Shown here: one piece after another, positions 1-9,103 of the stretch
Layout of the letters: each line of letters begins with the position of its first letter
Numbering within the stretch: the first letter of the stretch is position 1
Source of the DNA: Candidatus Heimdallarchaeota archaeon B3_Heim
GTDB lineage: Archaea > Asgardarchaeota > Heimdallarchaeia > Hodarchaeales > Hodarchaeaceae
Assembly: GCA_003144275.1 (NCBI GenBank)
Contig: NJBF01000023.1
Coordinates: 1 to 64,000 of the forward strand
Direction: 5' to 3'
DNA: 64,000 nt
Program-made: the position numbers and the translations under genes
Notes under the pieces: generated by a model
The model's input: only the letters and a program-made list of their open reading frames with translations
Told to the model about the DNA's origin: nothing
Database searches by the model: none

Positions 1-1280
1 CAGTACTTCGTAACTATGGGAGAGGGTGATCTTCATGAAATCTCGAAGAGGAAAGACTTAAATGCGGAGAAAAGCAATTAGTAGTCATTATGAACAAAAT
101 AAAACTACCTCGCTTTCCACCACGGAAAGCACGAAATACATCGACCCTTATAAACTTTGTAGTACGCTGGTTAGATAAATATCAACTCTTATTAAACCCA
201 GTTCCAAGTAGCTCGCCTTTCAACCTGAAGGATAGATTGAAATTACTTTTACTTACCGCTATAGATCGAACCTCAATTTCTCGCAAAGCTCGAGATCTAC
301 GAGAGCAAAACCTCCCAATTCCCTCGGGTGAAGCTACTTTAGCATGGTTAAAAACCAAATCCGTTGAAGATATAACAGCCTCGCAACAAACTGGTTTCTA
401 CCAATTCTTAGAGAGTCTGCCTGAGAACTTTCAGTTTGCTCGGAAGCAAGGAATGTTGCTAGCGATCGACTTCCATACTGATCCTAATTATGCAAAAACT
501 TTATCCGCTTATATCTGTAAAGGTAGGAAGAAAGCCAGTACCCACCAGTTTTATCAATATATCACAGTCATTTGGTTAAATGCACCCGAACCAATCACGT
601 TAGGAGTCCAACTTCTCCCTACAAAGCATTCGACTTTCAAGACTGTTCAGAGCCTTTTGACACCTCTACTCACTCAAGAACGAATTGTTGGAGTACTTGC
701 GGATGGTGGATTTTATAATTATGATTTGATCCAGTGGTTTATTCATAAGCAAATTTTTTTCATCATTCGAGGACGTGTTAATGCAGGTGTTAAACCTTTG
801 GTGCAAAAATACCAAGAAGAGTTACGTCAAAAAGGAACACATTTGGTTGTAGACTATCGTGTGAATAAAGGCCATACTCGGAAACGACTTCCCGTTAAGC
901 TCGCTCTTTGCCGAGCAGGTGATCGTATCATGGCTTTAATTGTACCTCCCACCTGTGTTCTCTCAGGAAGACGGATTTATGATCTTTATCGGCAGCGTTT
1001 CACGATTGAGACCTATTATAGGCAGATGCATCGCTTTCAGATTTTTAGTTGCTCCCAACACCCAGCTGTCCGATTTATTATCGTTCTTCTCGCATTTTGG
1101 TTATGTAATTTCTGGGCCTACTTTAAAGCGCTGCTTAATCTCTTAAAACCAACTAGTCGTAGGTGTCGGGTGGATTTTGTTTATACAGCAAACGATTTTT
1201 GTGAATTTCTCCGCACATCATGGGATCGGACGCTATTTAACGGACAAGGGGTATTTTCGAGGAGGTGATACGAAGTACTG
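1..1280. mobile_element. IS4/ISH3-type insertion sequence, complete at both ends as seen
   Basis: Perfect 12-bp terminal inverted repeats CAGTACTTCGTA (1-12) and TACGAAGTACTG (1269-1280) bracket a single transposase gene whose stop codon touches the right repeat. The size of 1280 bp fits the IS4/ISH3 group. The window starts exactly at the left repeat, so a longer left repeat and the target duplication cannot be seen. The open reading frame is intact, so the element may be active or recently inserted. Confidence 0.85.
90..1268 (+). CDS. DDE transposase, IS4/ISH3-like
   Basis: The 392-residue protein catalyses cut-and-paste movement of the surrounding element. The RNase H-like triad can be placed at Asp127 (in LLAIDFHTD), Asp205 (in GVLADGGF) and Glu307. 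The last lies in the IS4 signature Y-x2-R-x3-E (Tyr300, Arg303, Glu307), where the usual Lys six residues later is replaced by His314. Length matches ISH3-type enzymes, common in archaea. It is the only gene of the element. The frame is complete with no stop or shift, which suggests a functional copy. The N-terminal part (residues 1-90) is basic and probably binds the end repeats. The subfamily is less certain than the IS4-type fold. Confidence 0.88.
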   Translation: MNKIKLPRFPPRKARNTSTLINFVVRWLDKYQLLLNPVPSSSPFNLKDRLKLLLLTAIDRTSISRKARDLREQNLPIPSGEATLAWLKTKSVEDITASQQTGFYQFLESLPENFQFARKQGMLLAIDFHTDPNYAKTLSAYICKGRKKASTHQFYQYITVIWLNAPEPITLGVQLLPTKHSTFKTVQSLLTPLLTQERIVGVLADGGFYNYDLIQWFIHKQIFFIIRGRVNAGVKPLVQKYQEELRQKGTHLVVDYRVNKGHTRKRLPVKLALCRAGDRIMALIVPPTCVLSGRRIYDLYRQRFTIETYYRQMHRFQIFSCSQHPAVRFIIVLLAFWLCNFWAYFKALLNLLKPTSRRCRVDFVYTANDFCEFLRTSWDRTLFNGQGVFSRR

Positions 1281-1791
1281 CAACGGTTAATGTCCAAATA
1301 CCATGAAAAATACCCATGTATTGTCATAAATTATAGAATTAATGAAATCAGATTTTTCTATCTCTCTTTAAATAACCCCATTGCTAGATTTTGAGAGAGT
1401 TAAAATCCCTCTCATACCTTCTTTTTAAAACTAGCATATGGATTTTCACAAAAGGTCATTTTCCTCTTTCGTGTCATAGCGGTAGCAGAAGCGTTTCTCA
1501 AGCAATTTCAAGTCATTCATGGCATTACACCTTAAACTGATGAAATTTTCCCACATCTTAAGGATTTTTTAAACAAAAATGGTTAATTCAAATAATCGAT
1601 TGAAAAACAAATCAAAAATGAAAGGAACTTGCTAATTAGCAGACTTTTCCTTTTTTGGTGCTCTTGGTTATCGTTTTAGAATGACTTAGAAATGACAATG
1701 CAAGTACTGAAAATAAGTTGAACTTGATATTGTAAAGAAATCTGGCATTGCTGGTAAATTTCTTTAACACATCTAAATCTCAATCTCAAAT
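1281..1791. other. Intergenic stretch with a possible gene remnant
   Basis: No intact gene is seen between the insertion sequence and the flavin oxidoreductase. Around 1443-1581 one + frame reads as protein-like sequence (for example VAEAFLKQFQVIHG at about 1482-1523), broken by a TAA at 1533-1535 and starting again as DEIFPHLKDFLNKNG. This looks like the decayed C-terminal end of an unidentified gene, perhaps cut by the element. The call is weak because the stretch is short. Confidence 0.3.
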
Positions 1792-2814
1792 ATGTTTAAT
1801 CCTGCACAAATTGGCTCATTAAAGATACCAAACCGATTTATACGTTCAGCAACGGCTGAATTTGCAGCAAATCCTGATGGTACAGTAATTGATGAATATT
1901 ACAAGCTGTACACCGATTTAGCGCTAGGGGAAGTTGGTTTGATAATTCAGGGACATCTCTATATAATGGATGAAGGAAAAGCACATGATAAAATGGCGGG
2001 GATAGCCCATGATTATCATTTAGATGGACTTAAACGAATTGTTCAATCTATTCATAATACTAGCACTGGAAGTAAAGTTGCAGCACAATTAAACCATGGT
2101 GGGTTTCATTCTGTTTCTAAGAAAGCTCCTTCCAAGCGTGATGAAAAGAACGACAGAGTTATGACTGAAGACGATATTGAAAATATCATTTTAAATTTTG
2201 GTAATGCTGCTCTAAAAGCAAAGCAAGCTGGTTATGATGCTGTACAAATTCATGCTGCACATGGATATCTTGTAAGTCAGTTTTTATCAAGTAAGTTAAA
2301 TCAAAGAACTGATTCTTGGGGAGGTAGTTTAGAAAATAAAGCACAAATACTTCTATCAATTTATCAAAGGATTAGATCGCAAGTAGGATCTAATTTTCCT
2401 GTATTAGTTAAAATGAACAATTCGGATGAACCTCATGAAGGATTTCCTGTGGAAGAAGCAGCTAAAGTTGCTAAATGGTTGGCAGAAGAGGGTTTAGATG
2501 CAATCGAGGTAAGTGGTTTACGCTCAACACGAACTAAATTTGAAGACGAGGCATATTTTTCTAAAAATGCAAGAATAATTAAAAAGAACATTGGCGATAT
2601 GCCTCTTTCGGTGGTTGGCGGATTTCGGTCTTTAAAAGTAATTCAACAACTCCATCAGGAGTTTGCAGACTTTGTTTCCATTTGTCGTCCTTTTATAAGA
2701 GAACCTGATCTAGTAAAGAAGTTTCGTGAAGGAAAGGAAATATCAGACTGTATTTCGTGTAATAAATGTTTCAAACCACCACTCATAATTACCTGTCTCG
2801 ATAAGGAAAATTAG
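1792..2814 (+). CDS. NADH:flavin oxidoreductase, old-yellow-enzyme family
   Basis: A 340-residue FMN-binding TIM-barrel protein of the OYE family, expected to reduce activated C=C bonds with NAD(P)H in the cytoplasm. Family landmarks are the N-terminal FNPAQIGSLKIPNRFIRSA, the strand AAQLNHGG, the signature IHAAHGYLVSQFLS followed by NQRTDSWGGSLENK (FMN and substrate pocket), and VGGFRS near the end of the barrel. The length is that of the barrel alone. The FAD/NAD domain of 2,4-dienoyl-CoA reductase-type members is absent, but the C-terminus keeps Cys320-x2-Cys323-x2-Cys326 and Cys335, reminiscent of the Fe-S linker of those longer enzymes. So the protein may bind a metal or cluster, or may have lost its partner domain. 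It stands alone, convergent with the kinase-like gene downstream. The substrate is unknown. Confidence 0.85.
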   Translation: MFNPAQIGSLKIPNRFIRSATAEFAANPDGTVIDEYYKLYTDLALGEVGLIIQGHLYIMDEGKAHDKMAGIAHDYHLDGLKRIVQSIHNTSTGSKVAAQLNHGGFHSVSKKAPSKRDEKNDRVMTEDDIENIILNFGNAALKAKQAGYDAVQIHAAHGYLVSQFLSSKLNQRTDSWGGSLENKAQILLSIYQRIRSQVGSNFPVLVKMNNSDEPHEGFPVEEAAKVAKWLAEEGLDAIEVSGLRSTRTKFEDEAYFSKNARIIKKNIGDMPLSVVGGFRSLKVIQQLHQEFADFVSICRPFIREPDLVKKFREGKEISDCISCNKCFKPPLIITCLDKEN

Positions 2815-2860
2815 AATCATCTTTTTTCTTAAGACAGAAGTTTATTGCTTAAAATCATTA

Positions 2861-3826
2861 TTATAAACGATCGACTGGACCAGTACGAATAGAAGTTCGT
2901 GATTTCTCAATGAGAGAGCTCATACGTTCGATTTGGACTAATAGTAATTTTACGTCATCTTCAGTTAAAGAAATCCCTTTTTCTTTTGACGTTTCTAAAA
3001 TAGCAAGAATAATATGATTTATATTCGACAAATCATGATTTATGATGTCAATAAAGGTATTTCGCTCGAATTCCAATTTTCTCTGGTGGTATCGTTGTAA
3101 ATATGTCCACCGAAGTGTGGGAAACATCACTAAACATAACATCGTGGTTGCGAAGACAAGAGCGCGAAATTCTGAGGTCAATGGAAAAACAAGACGAAAT
3201 AGAATTGATAAAATAAGACCTACAAAAGCTAATAGTGAGATAATTAAAAATAAATAATGGTAAGTTGATACACCGTATTTTTTCTGGTAATCTCGTCTAT
3301 ATTCAGATACTGTTTGGATACCATACCAGGTCCCAGTTATTAAAGCAAATAGAGTACTGAAATTCACTACCCATGGCGGATTGTAACCAAATAAAGGTAT
3401 ACTATTCTGAATCTCCAAAATCTCCAAATCCACGAAAAGGTAAGAGACAAATGCAATAATGCCAACTAAGCATAAAAGACTCCATACAATTAGACCAGAT
3501 TTAGTTAAATTGAACTCAAGTTTTAGAGCAAGAGCTAAGAAAAAGAACGTTATGATAGCTGCAATATTTACCGTTTTAATTAGACTAATAAGGTTAAAAA
3601 CGAGTATCGTAGATTCTGGATTAACTAGGGAAATCCAATTATAACCTAGTAGATTTCCAGTATAAAAAAGGAAAATCCAAAGAAAAAATCCGAAATATGT
3701 GATATTATAATAGCTTTGGGCTTGCTTCCTTAATTGGAGAACTCTCAAACCATAGAATATAATCCCCATTATAGAAAGAAATAAACTGAAAGAAACAAGG
3801 ATGTTGACTAGCAGGAGTATAAGCAT
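2861..3826 (-). CDS. Membrane sensor with histidine-kinase dimerisation domain but no ATPase domain
   Basis: About seven or eight hydrophobic spans fill the first 235 residues. A short cytoplasmic tail follows with an H-box (NHDLSN, His266 if counted from the GTG at 3832) and a second helix (residues 290-310), that is, a DHp four-helix-bundle unit. The protein then stops; no HATPase_c domain follows, and only 46 bp separate its end from the convergent neighbouring gene. It may be a sensor that docks onto another kinase, or a phosphotransfer adaptor, or a truncated kinase. The start is either GTG at 3832 or ATG at 3826; I chose ATG because a GGTGA lies just upstream. No response regulator is adjacent. 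Confidence 0.65.
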   Translation of the reverse strand: MLILLLVNILVSFSLFLSIMGIIFYGLRVLQLRKQAQSYYNITYFGFFLWIFLFYTGNLLGYNWISLVNPESTILVFNLISLIKTVNIAAIITFFFLALALKLEFNLTKSGLIVWSLLCLVGIIAFVSYLFVDLEILEIQNSIPLFGYNPPWVVNFSTLFALITGTWYGIQTVSEYRRDYQKKYGVSTYHYLFLIISLLAFVGLILSILFRLVFPLTSEFRALVFATTMLCLVMFPTLRWTYLQRYHQRKLEFERNTFIDIINHDLSNINHIILAILETSKEKGISLTEDDVKLLLVQIERMSSLIEKSRTSIRTGPVDRL

Positions 3827-3832
3827 TTTCAC

Positions 3833-4280
3833 CGCCCCAATTGTTGAACCACCTTAAAAATCAAGACCAAATTCCTCAGTACTGGTGAAATAGTGACACT
3901 TCCTTAAAAATACTATCCTATTCGGAAAAATTCCTATCACTAAGTAAATCAGGTCCTAGCGGTTATTTAAGCAGATAATAATGATTTTCGTGGATTCCTT
4001 TTTTATATACATTGGCTTTACCCTTCCTCATCTTCACAATGGTCTAGATGAGACTAATTTTGCTAAACAAAGAGTCTTTTTCCTGCAAGATTTTCCCTAT
4101 TCTTCTTAAGAAAATCTTTCCCTTCTTTTGCCCAAAACAAAACAAAGAGTCTTTTTTTTTTTTACACGAGAACGGTAGGTACCATTATCGTGGGATCAAT
4201 ATTTTGAGGTAATGTTTGTAAAATCATGATAGTTCATTCCTTAACTCTAGTTTAGCTTCATGATTTTATTAAATAGAACA
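3833..4280. other. Intergenic stretch, no gene; 16-bp direct repeat and T-tract
   Basis: No coding frame stands out. A 16-bp sequence AAACAAAGAGTCTTTT occurs twice, at 4065-4080 and 4140-4155. The second copy runs into a 12-base T-tract. The purpose is unknown; it may be a duplication scar or terminators for an upstream + strand transcript that no longer exists. Confidence 0.4.
4220..4267 (-). terminator. Possible hairpin downstream of the NapH-like gene
   Basis: Ten-base arms AAAATCATGA (4220-4229) and TCATGATTTT (4258-4267) are perfect inverted complements separated by 28 bases. They lie just past the stop of the minus-strand ferredoxin gene. The position suits a terminator or 3' stabilising stem, but archaeal termination mostly uses T-tracts, so the role is uncertain. 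Confidence 0.3.
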
Positions 4281-5356
4281 CTAGTTGATCATTTGTTCTG
4301 TTTCTCTATTTCTACTCCAAGCTTTTGATGTTAACAAGACCAAATAATAAATCCCTAATAACAACCCGACTGACATAATTACCTTTATTTCCTGTGGTGC
4401 TTGCTTGCTCAGACCACTGAGGGTAAAGAGCAGTGAAACACTGATCCAAAGCGTAGTGATGGTCACATCGAATATAGAACGTTTCCTTCGCTTAAGAGTA
4501 ACTTGTTCAGCTTTTTTTGAAGCGTCAGTCGACAGTGATGCCTCTTTGTGCCCCAAAGTGAAAGTAATTGCCTTATTTGGACATATATCGGTGCATTTGA
4601 GACATCGGATGCAGTCTAAGCTACGTATCTCGCCGTGCTTTTTGAGGTCACCCAGTACATCCACCTGCATCGGACAATTGCGGTTGCATTGCCCACAACC
4701 CACACATTCATTGCTTACCAACCGCACTTTACCCATACAACCGCTTCCAAAAATTTTGAGTAGTGCACCGATCGGGCATAGGTAACGGCACCAAGCTCTT
4801 CTCCCAAAAATAAAGATGAGTACTGGACCATATAAAACCGCGGTAAGCAGGATGGAAATCCCAGTTTGTTGTCCCCCCACGGTTCTATATCCGCCAGCTG
4901 TAATGTAAACATGGTTGGGAAAGTTTTCAACCATGTCACTAGCAAGGAGCTGTAGATCTTCATCACCAAAGCAACGAAAGCTAAGGCGCCTAAATGCAAT
5001 AATACCCTACGAGGAACCTTATTTTTTCGTGTTTTCTCCATCCCCACCTCGATTAGTTCCAGATAACCACCAAACCAGCAGAACCAACCGCAGAAAACTC
5101 GACCAAATAATAATGCGGAGATAAATACAAAAATCCAGAAGAAAAACCCAGCATTGAGCACTCCCCGCGAAAGTCCTGAGAATAATGCTTCGATTCCGAT
5201 GCTACCAACAATCTGAATTCCCATTGGATACCAAGTAATCAGATGCGTAAAAATTAACAACATTAAGAATAATCTGCTGAATGTACGAAGTGTTTGCCCC
5301 CTAATCGTGACTGCATTCCTCGAAATGGTCTTTTTGGTACCCATTATATCAAACAT
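4281..5356 (-). pseudogene. NapH/CcoG-like membrane ferredoxin, broken by a frameshift
   Basis: Two minus-strand frames (5356-4715 and 4934-4281) together give one protein of about 358 residues. The first frame has membrane spans and the GRVFCGWFC motif. The second has GRRAWCRYLCPIG, two 4Fe-4S motifs (CVGCGQCNRNCP and CIRCLKCTDICP) and two more spans. This is the architecture of NapH/RdxA/CcoG-type electron-transfer proteins. Neither half alone is complete. The frames differ by one lost base, and the family-like reading switches near 4930-4960 (from ...KIYSSLL to ASDMVENFP...). The stretch has no slippery heptamer, so programmed shifting is unlikely. A real mutation or an assembly error both fit. 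A small Cys/His-rich gene lies upstream on the same strand, and an HxlR regulator is divergent. Confidence 0.75.
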
Positions 5357-5448
5357 CTTTTTTTCTGTAGGTAAATTCGATTTTTATTTGGAATTCTATT
5401 TGATCATAACCTTTAGCTGGGATTTTTCCCTGCTTCACTCTATTCTAA

Positions 5449-5613
5449 TCATTCTTCTATTGATATTTTGTCAAGAGTATCTTTGATGCATTCAAGTCTT
5501 TCAATAGTGCTTGTTAAACATTCTTTAGCGTGTTCAAGTGACTCTGTTTTAGTCATTTTATTATGATGTTCGCCTTTATGTTTACCACAGGTACATTTTT
5601 TCTTTTCTGACAT
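5449..5613 (-). CDS. Small Cys/His-rich protein (54 residues)
   Basis: ATG at 5613 is preceded by a strong ribosome site, GAGGTGA, seven bases upstream. The product begins MSEKKKCTCGKHKGEHHNK, with a Cys-x-Cys and clustered His that could bind a metal ion. An amphipathic helix with two further Cys follows (ECLTSTIERLECIKDTLDK). It is probably cytoplasmic. It lies upstream of the broken NapH-like gene on the same strand and may share its promoter with that gene. I do not recognise the family. The clear ribosome site and protein-like composition support it as real. Confidence 0.6.
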   Translation of the reverse strand: MSEKKKCTCGKHKGEHHNKMTKTESLEHAKECLTSTIERLECIKDTLDKISIEE

Positions 5614-5666
5614 ATTTATTCACCTCTACTTCACTTTAGAATCTGGATTAATAGCGAATAATAAAG

Positions 5667-5676
5667 CTTTATATAA
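5667..5676 (+). promoter_or_regulatory. TATA box of the HxlR gene
   Basis: The sequence CTTTATATAA sits about 27 bases before the TTG at 5699. This is the usual archaeal TATA-to-start distance, which implies a leaderless mRNA. The same box reads nearly the same on the minus strand, so it could also serve the small gene at 5613. Confidence 0.4.
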
Positions 5677-5698
5677 TCATCACTCCTAACCTTAGTAG

Positions 5699-6103
5699 TT
5701 GCATTGGTGGTTTAAAGAATTGACAAAAGCACGACAAATTGTTGAAGAATGTTTTCCTGTTTCCTTAAATGGTGTGTGCCTAAAACCATTGGCTAAAAGT
5801 TTAAGATTAATAAGTAGTAAGTGGATGATATTTACTTTGATGGCACTTCCTCCTGATTCGACCCCAGTACGATATTCGGGAGTTAGAAATCGAGTAAAAC
5901 AGATTGTCTCTAAAAAAATCAGTGATACAACACTCTCAATACGTTTAAATGAATTAGTTGAGAAAAAGATTGTCGAACGAAAACAGTTTAATGAAATCCC
6001 TTTACGTGTTGAATATAATTTGACAATAAAAGGTACCGAGTTACAGAAAAGTCTTCAACCACTGATAGAATGGGCGATTCAAGATTGTCACCAAAAATCC
6101 TAA
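5699..6103 (+). CDS. HxlR-family winged-helix regulator
   Basis: A 134-residue DNA-binding protein. The HxlR pattern is clear: a Cys-x-Lys-Pro-Leu start, the SSKWMIFTLMAL helix, the recognition region KKISDTTLSIRLNELVEKKIVER, then PLRVEYNLTIKG and a C-terminal helix with LIEWA. Family members are dimers that often sense aldehydes, quinones or redox stress. The start is uncertain. TTG at 5699 directly follows a stop codon and suits a leaderless mRNA; TTG at 5720 is an alternative. It is divergent from the Cys/His-rich small gene and the NapH-like gene and could regulate them, which is inference. Confidence 0.85.
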   Translation: MHWWFKELTKARQIVEECFPVSLNGVCLKPLAKSLRLISSKWMIFTLMALPPDSTPVRYSGVRNRVKQIVSKKISDTTLSIRLNELVEKKIVERKQFNEIPLRVEYNLTIKGTELQKSLQPLIEWAIQDCHQKS

Positions 6104-6188
6104 CACACTTTTTTGATTTCTAAGAGTTCCTCTCTTCATCATCAATGTGAGAATGACATTTACAGTTAGAGTAAGTGTATGTATATAA

Positions 6189-6515
6189 TCACTTTTTGTA
6201 ATCCTCACGAACTGGATAGAAAACATCAACAACGTAGCAATCCGTAATAGCTTTCGCAGAATGTTTCACGTCAGATGGAATAGCAACAACTCCACCAGCA
6301 GTTAGTTTTGTAACTTCACCATCTAAGTCGAACTCGAACTCCCCTTCAATAAGATTTGTGACCTGTTCATGAGAATGACTATGTTCCTGAAGGATTGCAC
6401 CCGCACTAATTGACCAGTGTACTACTGTAAGGTTTTTTGTATGTATAAATCTTCCTTTAAATCCAGGGATAATTTCCTTTTCTTCAATCTCTAGTTTATT
6501 TGTGATTAACATCAT
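6189..6515 (-). CDS. Small cupin-domain protein
   Basis: A single cupin_2 barrel of 108 residues. Metal ligands are visible as EHSHSHEQ (His, His, Glu) in the first cupin motif and VKHS (His) in the second, with the GEFEFDLDG turn between them. Single-domain cupins of this length bind one divalent metal and serve as sensors, isomerases or dioxygenase-like enzymes; the role cannot be read here. Two adjacent ATG codons (6515 and 6512) follow a GGAG. The gene stands alone, convergent with the HxlR gene. Confidence 0.82.
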   Translation of the reverse strand: MMLITNKLEIEEKEIIPGFKGRFIHTKNLTVVHWSISAGAILQEHSHSHEQVTNLIEGEFEFDLDGEVTKLTAGGVVAIPSDVKHSAKAITDCYVVDVFYPVREDYKK

Positions 6516-6839
6516 TCCAGCTCCATTAATCTCATTCTAGGCTTTCTACTTTTTATTTTGATCCATTGCTCAAAACTTTACTGATATCCTCAATCTGTGA
6601 TTTATTCAAAGAATAAAGGTTTGATTACTGATTTAATTAACTTTGCATTGATTTTTTCAACAATACGTCCTTGGATCCTGTCAAAAAAAGTATCGTATAC
6701 TATATGGACTTCTTTCTAAAATGTACCTTTCAATATATTTATCGGTATATGCAAACTAGGAGATACGTATTTATGTTGGGTATTCTTTAGTTCCATAGGC
6801 AACAAAAAGCATGATTTAGTTGTATGTTGATAAAAGAGT
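6516..6839. other. Intergenic stretch, nothing recognised
   Basis: About 320 bases between the divergent cupin and EamA genes. It is AT-rich with TATA-like pieces (for example at 6690-6705 and 6730-6745) but has no convincing gene, repeat or RNA structure. Confidence 0.5.
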
Positions 6840-7748
6840 GTGGAATTAGTGAGTAGACCTTCAACAATATCGTACGGTGCAATGGCAATTGCCATTCTTG
6901 GTTGGGGATTATCTACCACTTTCATTGAATTTGGTTTGGAATTCATTGCACCCTTCCCTTTTCTGTTTTTTCGATTCGGACTCGCAACCATTACATTAAC
7001 TCCTCTGGTTATTCTCTTCCGTGCCTCAGAATTTCTTGAATTAATAAGAAATAAATGGACATGGGTAATTGGAATTTCTGAATCCCTGGGATTGATTTTA
7101 CAATATTTAGGTCAAGAACGTGATGTGGCAGCAGGATTAGCCGCATTACTGTCATTAAGTTTCATAGTCATTGTCCCTTTTATTTCACCCTTCATACTAC
7201 ATGAGAAATTGGCAAAAAATCACTTAGTCGCCATGTCTGTTGCATTTATTGGAGTAATTTTCATTTCAAGTGAGGGGAATATGATTAATTTAACAGGTAG
7301 TTCGATTCTAGGTATTATCCTACTTCTTGGTGCAGCTGTTGGTTATGCATTTTACATCATATCAACCTCAAGATTGACGACCATAGAAAAACCAAACGTG
7401 GATACCTTTACTCTATTTTTCTCCGTCTTACTGATTATATCGCTTTCAAGTCTTTTTGCATCACTTACATTCAGTAATCTACCATCTGTCCCAAGAGAGG
7501 GAATACAATGGATTGTATTACTGACAATCTTTTCTACCCTGATCGCGTTTTTTGCTTATTTCAGAGCATTACAGGAGATTTCAGCAAATGTAGCTTCGGT
7601 ATTATTACCTTTACAGGTTCTAGTTCCGTTTGTTATAGATTTTTTTATTCTAGGTAGGATATATTCATTGTGGGTTCTTACAGGATCCTTCTTGATAATT
7701 ATAGCTATGTTGATAGTTGTAATCCACCCGCACCTTGAATCATCATGA
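6840..7748 (+). CDS. EamA/DMT-family transporter
   Basis: Ten predicted spans in 302 residues form two EamA repeats. The first is AIAILGWGLSTTFIEFGL through FISSEG, and the second begins at GIILLLGAAVGYAFYIIS. This is the architecture of drug/metabolite exporters such as RhaT and YdcZ relatives. The substrate is unknown. Translation starts at GTG 6840, or possibly at the next GTG at 6849. Neither has a strong ribosome site. It converges with the MFS gene. Confidence 0.85.
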   Translation: MELVSRPSTISYGAMAIAILGWGLSTTFIEFGLEFIAPFPFLFFRFGLATITLTPLVILFRASEFLELIRNKWTWVIGISESLGLILQYLGQERDVAAGLAALLSLSFIVIVPFISPFILHEKLAKNHLVAMSVAFIGVIFISSEGNMINLTGSSILGIILLLGAAVGYAFYIISTSRLTTIEKPNVDTFTLFFSVLLIISLSSLFASLTFSNLPSVPREGIQWIVLLTIFSTLIAFFAYFRALQEISANVASVLLPLQVLVPFVIDFFILGRIYSLWVLTGSFLIIIAMLIVVIHPHLESS

Positions 7749-7792
7749 ATCTAAAACTGATTTCAGAAGCTCTATTGCCACTACTTCCATTT

Positions 7793-9055
7793 CTAGTATT
7801 TTAGCTTATTCTGAGTTCTTCTTAAATAAATTAAGAAAAGCAAAGCAAGAATTGAGAAGAAACTAGCAAAGAGAAAGATTGGGAAATAACTTGTAGGTTC
7901 AAGAACACGTAGTATACCCACCAAAATAGGTCCCAACGCACCAACCAAGTTTGCAACCAACATAACTAGACCAAATGCTTGACCTTTATTTTTAGAATTC
8001 TTCGCTACAAGACTATTTGTACTAGGCCAGAAAATTGCATTGACAATTCCATGAAAAATGTATGCTAGAAATAGAATGGGTAACATTTCTGCAAAATAGA
8101 TGATTACCAAAATAACCACAGTAAATAACGCACCAAAAGATAGAACCCTATCTTCTCCATGTCTATCACCAAAATATCCCCCTAATAACTGTCCTGTTGA
8201 GCCTATCAATGTTGAAATACCAATATACAATGCAGCATCAGTAATTTCTATTCCTTTTACTTCTGAAAGAAAGGGAGATAATATAAAGTATATCATGCCC
8301 CTGTTAAGTGACATTGCGATCATAAAAGCGAAAATTATGAGTAATATAATATGAGAATTCTGAATATTCTTTTTGGTTAATTTTTTCCCATTATTAACGA
8401 GTTTGGATGCCATTTTTGCCACTGATCTATGATTTTCAGGCTCATAGCGTCCAACAAATATCCAAAAAACAATCGTGATTATAATCAATGGAATAGTCCA
8501 GAAAAGATAGAGCTCTTTCCAAGTGAGAGTTCCTAACAAAAAATATACCGATATAGGTCCAAGAGATGCTCCTAAACCACCCCCGATCCCATGAAGTGCC
8601 AATACTTGATTATATTTGCTACTTAGCGAATGTGTGGTGGGATCTTCATACGCTGTAGTAACCCAAGATAATCCAGGAGGATGATACAATGATACTCCTA
8701 ATCCCAAGAATACAACTCCACAGAGCATCATAACGAAAAAATTTCCCCAGAATCCAATAATAATTGTCCCGATTGTTGTTAAGACTAAACTCAAAGTCAT
8801 CAACACACCACGACGACGATTATCAGCTAACTTACCGAAAAATGGTGAAGGTAATGCCGCTGAAAGAGTCCCAACTGTTCCTATTGTCCCTAATCCAAGC
8901 CATCCTATCGAGGAAGAATCTTGAAAAAGATCAGAACCGACTAATAGTAATATAACGGGAAAAATAAAGAAGGGAATTTCCACTGAAGCATGTATGATGA
9001 ATGCTGCAATCAAGCTTATTCGAGGTGGAATTTCATTTTGTCCTACATGATTCAA
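7793..9055 (-). CDS. Major facilitator superfamily transporter
   Basis: A 420-residue membrane protein with 12 predicted spans. The MFS loop 2-3 motif appears as GKLADNRRRG, and the equivalent in the second half is GGYFGDRHGEDR. A charged central loop (residues 205-230, KMASKLVNNGKKLTKKN) divides the two halves. It resembles set- or drug-type MFS exporters, but the substrate cannot be inferred. It stands alone, with 48 bases to the upstream GTPase gene on the same strand, so the two may be co-transcribed. Confidence 0.85.
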   Translation of the reverse strand: MNHVGQNEIPPRISLIAAFIIHASVEIPFFIFPVILLLVGSDLFQDSSSIGWLGLGTIGTVGTLSAALPSPFFGKLADNRRRGVLMTLSLVLTTIGTIIIGFWGNFFVMMLCGVVFLGLGVSLYHPPGLSWVTTAYEDPTTHSLSSKYNQVLALHGIGGGLGASLGPISVYFLLGTLTWKELYLFWTIPLIIITIVFWIFVGRYEPENHRSVAKMASKLVNNGKKLTKKNIQNSHIILLIIFAFMIAMSLNRGMIYFILSPFLSEVKGIEITDAALYIGISTLIGSTGQLLGGYFGDRHGEDRVLSFGALFTVVILVIIYFAEMLPILFLAYIFHGIVNAIFWPSTNSLVAKNSKNKGQAFGLVMLVANLVGALGPILVGILRVLEPTSYFPIFLFASFFSILALLFLIYLRRTQNKLKY

Positions 9056-9103
9056 GTGAAAGCATCCCGCAAAAAATAAGTGATCTGGATGTAGCTGCCG
9101 AAA

